Source: Kitasatospora cinereorecta | Lineage (GTDB): Bacteria > Actinomycetota > Actinomycetes > Streptomycetales > Streptomycetaceae | Assembly (NCBI RefSeq): GCF_024172095.1 | Contig: NZ_JAMZDX010000002.1 | Location: forward strand, 682,001 to 746,000 | Length of the DNA: 64,000 bases | Direction of reading: 5' to 3' | Shown: one piece after another, positions 60,860 to 64,000 of the stretch | Numbering within the stretch: position 1 is the stretch's first letter | How the letters are laid out: every line of letters starts with the position of its first letter | Translations under genes and position numbers: made by a program | Notes under the pieces: model-generated | Database searches by the model: none | Seen by the model: only the letters and a program-made list of their open reading frames with translations | What the model was told of the DNA's origin: nothing

Positions 60860-61960
60860 GTGTACAAGCTCCTGTTCGACCTGGTCTTCAAGAAGATGGA
60901 CCCGGAGAAGGCCCACCACCTCGCCTTCTTCTGGATCCGGCTGGCCGCCTCCGTCCCCGGGCTGCGCTCGCTGGTCAAGCTGGTGCTCGCGCCGCGCGAC
61001 AAGAAGCTGCGCACCACCGCGCTGGGCCTCGACCTGCCCGGCCCGTTCGGCCTCGGCGCCGGCTTCGACAAGGACGGCATCGGCATCGACGGCCTGGCCA
61101 TGCTCGGCTTCGACTTCGTCGAGATCGGGACGGTCACCGGTGAGCCGCAGCCCGGCAACCCGACCCCGCGGCTGTTCCGCCTGGTCGAGGACCGCGCGCT
61201 GATCAACCGGATGGGCTTCAACAACCAGGGCTCGGCCCGGGTCGCCAAGCGGCTGGCCGCCCGCCCGCACACCACCTCCACCCCGGTGATCGGCGTCAAC
61301 ATCGGCAAGACCAAGGTCGTCCCGGAGACCGAGGCCACCGCCGACTACCTGAAGAGCGCCAAGGCGCTCGCCCCGTACGCCGACTACCTGGTCGTCAACG
61401 TCTCCTCGCCGAACACCCCGGGCCTGCGCAACCTCCAGGCGGTGCAGGTGCTCGGCCCGCTGCTGTGGGACGTGCGCAAGGCCGCCGACGAGGTGACCAA
61501 CCACCACGTGCCGCTGCTGGTCAAGATCGCCCCCGACCTGGCCGACGAGGACATCGACGAGATCGCCGACATGGCCATGCACCTCGGCCTGGACGGCATC
61601 ATCGCCACCAACACCACGATCGGCCGCGAGGGCCTGGCCACCGACCCGGCGCGGATCGAGGAGATCGGCATGGGCGGCCTGTCCGGCGCCCCGCTGAAGG
61701 CCCGCTCGCTGGAGGTGCTGCAGCGGCTGCGCGCCCGTACCGAGGGCCGGCTGACCATCGTCTCGGTCGGCGGCATCGAGACCGCCGAGGACGCCTGGCA
61801 GCGCATCATCCACGGCGCCGACCTGGTCCAGGGCTACAGCGCCTTCATCTACGAGGGCCCGTTCTGGATGCGCCGGGTCCACAAGGGCCTCTCCGCCCGC
61901 CTGCGGGCCGGCGGCCACGCGAGCATCGCCGACGCCGTCGGCACGGCCAAGGCCGCGTAG
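60860..61960 (+). CDS. pyrD: Dihydroorotate dehydrogenase, class 2 (quinone-linked)
   Basis: Membrane-associated FMN enzyme feeding electrons to quinone. 366 aa from GTG 60860 (AGGAAGG upstream). An N-terminal amphipathic helix (YKLLFDLVFKKMDPEKAHHL), GLGAGFDKDG, GTVTGEPQPGNPTPRLFRL, RMGFNNQG and NVSSPNTPGLR with the class 2 catalytic Ser; KIAPDL, TNTT and SVGGI bind FMN. All canonical. A second, class 1B enzyme lies downstream. Confidence 0.97.
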   Translation: MYKLLFDLVFKKMDPEKAHHLAFFWIRLAASVPGLRSLVKLVLAPRDKKLRTTALGLDLPGPFGLGAGFDKDGIGIDGLAMLGFDFVEIGTVTGEPQPGNPTPRLFRLVEDRALINRMGFNNQGSARVAKRLAARPHTTSTPVIGVNIGKTKVVPETEATADYLKSAKALAPYADYLVVNVSSPNTPGLRNLQAVQVLGPLLWDVRKAADEVTNHHVPLLVKIAPDLADEDIDEIADMAMHLGLDGIIATNTTIGREGLATDPARIEEIGMGGLSGAPLKARSLEVLQRLRARTEGRLTIVSVGGIETAEDAWQRIIHGADLVQGYSAFIYEGPFWMRRVHKGLSARLRAGGHASIADAVGTAKAA

Positions 61961-61988
61961 CGGCGGACCGCGAGGAGGGCGAGCTCGG

Positions 61989-62840
61989 ATGGCGAATCCC
62001 GTGGTGACCCGGGCCGAGGTGCTGGAGGTCGCGCCCGAAGGGGCGTACCACCGGCTGGTGCTGCGGGCGCCGGAGGCGGCGCCGCGGGTGCGGCCGGGGC
62101 ACTTCGCGACCCTGGCGCTGGGCGAGACCTCGGCGCTGCTGCTGCGGCGGGCGTTCGCCGTCCTGCGGGCCGACCCGGCGGCCGGGACGCTGGAGCTGGT
62201 GGTCGCCGAACGCGGCGCCGGCACCCGCGAGCTGGTCCGCACCCCGGTCGGGGCGACGCTGAGCCTGATCGCCCCGCTCGGCACGCCCTTCCCACTGCCG
62301 GACGGGCCGGTGACCGCCCTGCTGGTCGCCGACGGCCACGGCAGCGCACCGCTGTTCGCCCTCGCCGAGCGGATCCTCGAACGCGGCGGCCAGGTCGGCT
62401 TCCTGCTCGGCGCCGCCGACGCGCCCGGCCTGTACGGCGTCGACCGGGCCCGGGCCCTCACCCGGGACGTCCTGGTGGTCACCGAGGACGGCTCGGCCGG
62501 CCTGGCCGGCCACGTCACCGGACCGCTGGCCCAGGCCATCGAGGCGATCGACGCCGACGTCGTCCACGCCTGCGGGCCCGAGCCGATGCTCGCCGCGGTC
62601 ACCGCGGCGGCCGCCGGGCACGGGCTGCGCTGCTGGACCGCGGTGCAGACGCCGATGGCCTGCGGCACCGGCATCTGCATGACCTGCGTCCTGCCGGTGG
62701 TCGGCGCCGACGGCGTCAGCCGCTTCGTCCGGACCTGCACCGAGGGCCCGGTGTTCGACGGCGGCCGGGTCCGCTGGGCCGACATCGGCACCGTCCCGGA
62801 CGACCTGGCGGGCGCCGCCGGAATGGGGGGGCAGCTCTGA
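61989..62840 (+). CDS. pyrK: Dihydroorotate dehydrogenase electron-transfer subunit (PyrK)
   Basis: 283-aa ferredoxin-reductase-like subunit. FAD domain (RPGHFATLALG, LLLRRAFAVL), NAD domain (VTALLVADGHGSAPLFALAERI, VHACGPEPML) and the C-terminal [2Fe-2S] Cys cluster CGTGICMTC...CTEGPVF. The Cys pattern is complete. It overlaps the next gene by 1 nt (TGATG), so a PyrDB/PyrK complex is expected. Confidence 0.92.
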   Translation: MANPVVTRAEVLEVAPEGAYHRLVLRAPEAAPRVRPGHFATLALGETSALLLRRAFAVLRADPAAGTLELVVAERGAGTRELVRTPVGATLSLIAPLGTPFPLPDGPVTALLVADGHGSAPLFALAERILERGGQVGFLLGAADAPGLYGVDRARALTRDVLVVTEDGSAGLAGHVTGPLAQAIEAIDADVVHACGPEPMLAAVTAAAAGHGLRCWTAVQTPMACGTGICMTCVLPVVGADGVSRFVRTCTEGPVFDGGRVRWADIGTVPDDLAGAAGMGGQL

Positions 62841-63817
62841 TGGATCCCCAGGACGTCGACCTCAGCGTCCCGTTCGGGCCGCTCACCCTCCCCAACCCGC
62901 TCACCACCGCCGCCGGCTGCGCCGGCTACGGGCGTGAACTCGCCCGCTTCGTCCCGCTGGACGAGCTCGGCTCGGTCACCACCAAGACCATCATGCTCGG
63001 GCCCCGCTCCGGCCTGCCCGCGCCGCGGATGGCCGAGACCCCGTCCGGCATGCTCAACGCGGTCGGCCTGCAGGGCTCCGGCGTCGACCACCTGATCGGC
63101 TCCGAGCTGCCCTGGCTGGCCGAGCGCGGCGCCCGGGTGCTGGTCTCGATCGCCGGGGAGCGGGTGGAGGACTTCGCCGAACTCGCCCGGCGGCTGGCCG
63201 GGCAGCCCGCGGTGATCGGCCTGGAGCTCAACATCTGCGGCCCCACCTCGGCCGGCCGCGGCCTGCTGTTCGCCGGGAACCCGGCCACCTCGTACGACGT
63301 GGTCCGGGCCGTCCGCAAGGCGGTCGGCGCCGCCCTGCCGGTCTACGCCAAGCTCTCCCCGGACGTCACCTCGATCACCGAGATCGCCGCCGCCTGCGTC
63401 AAGGCCGGCGCCGACGGCCTCTCGATGATCAACACCACCCTCGGCGCGGCGATCGACCTGGACACCCTGCGCCCGGCCCTGGCCGGCGGCACCGGCGGCC
63501 TGTCCGGACCGGCGATCCGGCCGATCGCGGTCCGCTGCGTCTACCAGGTGCACGCCGCGATGCTCGCCGGACGCATCCCCGCCGCGCCGATCCTCGGCAT
63601 GGGCGGCATCGCCTCCGGCCGCGACGCCCTCGAGTTCGCCCTCGCCGGAGCGAGCGGCCTGGCCGTCGGCACCGCCCTCTTCCACGACCCCACGGCCCCG
63701 CTGCGCATCCTCGACGAGCTGCGCACCGAGCTGGCCGCCCGGGGCTTCTCCTCGTACGCCGACGTGGTGGGCCTCGCCCACAGCCGCGGCCGAACCCGAC
63801 CCGAAAGGACCCCATGA
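62840..63817 (+). CDS. pyrD: Dihydroorotate dehydrogenase class 1B-like, altered catalytic loop
   Basis: 325-aa FMN barrel paired with PyrK. Most class 1B positions are kept: TTAAGCAGYGRE, VTTKTIMLGPR, ETPSGMLNAVGLQGSGVD, YAKLSPDVTSI, INTTLGAAIDL, GGTGGLSGPAIRP, GMGGIASG. The catalytic loop, normally NxSCPN with a Cys base, reads NICGPT: Cys133 occupies the Ser position and the Cys position is Gly. The enzyme may use the shifted Cys, work on another substrate, or be inactive. The stop overlaps pyrF (ATGA). Confidence 0.88.
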   Translation: MDPQDVDLSVPFGPLTLPNPLTTAAGCAGYGRELARFVPLDELGSVTTKTIMLGPRSGLPAPRMAETPSGMLNAVGLQGSGVDHLIGSELPWLAERGARVLVSIAGERVEDFAELARRLAGQPAVIGLELNICGPTSAGRGLLFAGNPATSYDVVRAVRKAVGAALPVYAKLSPDVTSITEIAAACVKAGADGLSMINTTLGAAIDLDTLRPALAGGTGGLSGPAIRPIAVRCVYQVHAAMLAGRIPAAPILGMGGIASGRDALEFALAGASGLAVGTALFHDPTAPLRILDELRTELAARGFSSYADVVGLAHSRGRTRPERTP

Positions 63818-64000
63818 CCACCCTCGCCCCCTTCGGCGCCCGGCTGCGCCAGGCCCTCGACACCCGCGGCCAGCTGTGCGTGGGCATCGACCCGCACGCC
63901 TCGCTGCTCACCGCCTGGGGCCTGAACGACGACGTGGCCGGCCTGGAGACCTTCTCCCGGACCGTGGTCGAGGCACTCGCCGACCGGGTCGCCGTGCTCA
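63814..64000 (+). CDS. pyrF: Orotidine 5'-phosphate decarboxylase (3' truncated by window)
   Basis: First 62 residues of PyrF: ATG 63814 after AAAGGA, FGARLRQALDTRGQLCVGIDPHASLLTAWGL. The GIDPH start is typical of the subfamily 2 decarboxylases of actinobacteria. Catalyses the last step to UMP. The catalytic Asp-Lys region lies outside the window. Confidence 0.92.
   Translation, partial: MTTLAPFGARLRQALDTRGQLCVGIDPHASLLTAWGLNDDVAGLETFSRTVVEALADRVAVL

Overview
The window is a 64-kb stretch of a very GC-rich actinobacterial chromosome. Gene content and order (relA, hisS-aspS, rarA, rpsD, alaS-ruvX-mltG, aroE-C-K-B-Q, pepQ-like-efp-nusB, bldD, and the pyr/car operon) point to the family Streptomycetaceae (Streptomyces or Kitasatospora). 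The developmental regulator BldD with its cyclic-di-GMP motif, frequent GTG/TTG starts, leaderless genes and ATGA/GTGA stop-start overlaps all fit. It reads as core chromosome. I saw no tRNA, rRNA, insertion sequence, integrase, prophage or CRISPR array. Both ends cut genes: relA at the left and pyrF at the right.

Layout. 1-9 kb: 3' part of the (p)ppGpp synthetase/hydrolase gene, a lipoprotein, a large membrane TPR protein of unknown function (minus), a DUF349 protein (minus), a membrane-anchored cyclophilin (minus) and a metallo-beta-lactamase-fold hydrolase. 9-18 kb: hisS-aspS, an acetyltransferase, a LysR regulator, a PPK2 kinase, a small alpha-beta barrel protein, a VOC protein, rarA and rpsD. 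18-32 kb: a STAND/TPR ATPase (minus), then a mostly co-directional block of DUF948 protein, small protein, alaS, ruvX, two tandem mltG paralogues, and the shikimate genes aroE-aroC-aroK-aroB-aroQ. 32-48 kb is the accessory part: a P-loop protein, a Fpg/Nei glycosylase, a frameshifted DUF4240 gene, an ECF-like sigma factor coupled to an SRPBCC gene, secreted PNGase-A-like and PI-PLC proteins, an ArsR/NiCoT metal-uptake module with a cobalamin riboswitch, an EamA/XRE-cupin pair, a LamG protein, a cysteine-free ribosomal protein L33 behind a Zur-box-like palindrome, an MFS/HxlR-peroxiredoxin pair and an orphan solute-binding lipoprotein. 48-64 kb: a degenerate M24 protein, efp, nusB, a thioesterase, bldD, and the pyrimidine operon pyrR-pyrB-pyrC-(membrane protein)-carA-carB-pyrD-pyrK-pyrD2-pyrF.

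How it works together. The two biosynthetic operons are nearly complete and tightly packed, most junctions overlapping by 1-8 nt. The pyrimidine operon is preceded by a PyrR-type RNA hairpin next to the ribosome-binding site. It encodes two different dihydroorotate dehydrogenases: a class 2 enzyme, and a class 1B/PyrK pair whose catalytic loop is altered. Regulation visible in the DNA includes a BldD-box-like site on the bldD promoter, a riboswitch plus ArsR-type inverted repeat on a Ni/Co transporter, a Zur-like site before L33 and a hairpin before rpsD that resembles an attenuator.

Least ordinary items: the HxlR-peroxiredoxin fusion regulator, the dual-controlled Ni/Co transporter, the second DHOD with a non-canonical NxSCPN loop, the M24 protein lacking most metal ligands, and the tandem mltG genes, one with a Gln/Gly/Tyr-rich cytoplasmic tail. 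Functional statements rest on reading motifs by eye; no database search was run.
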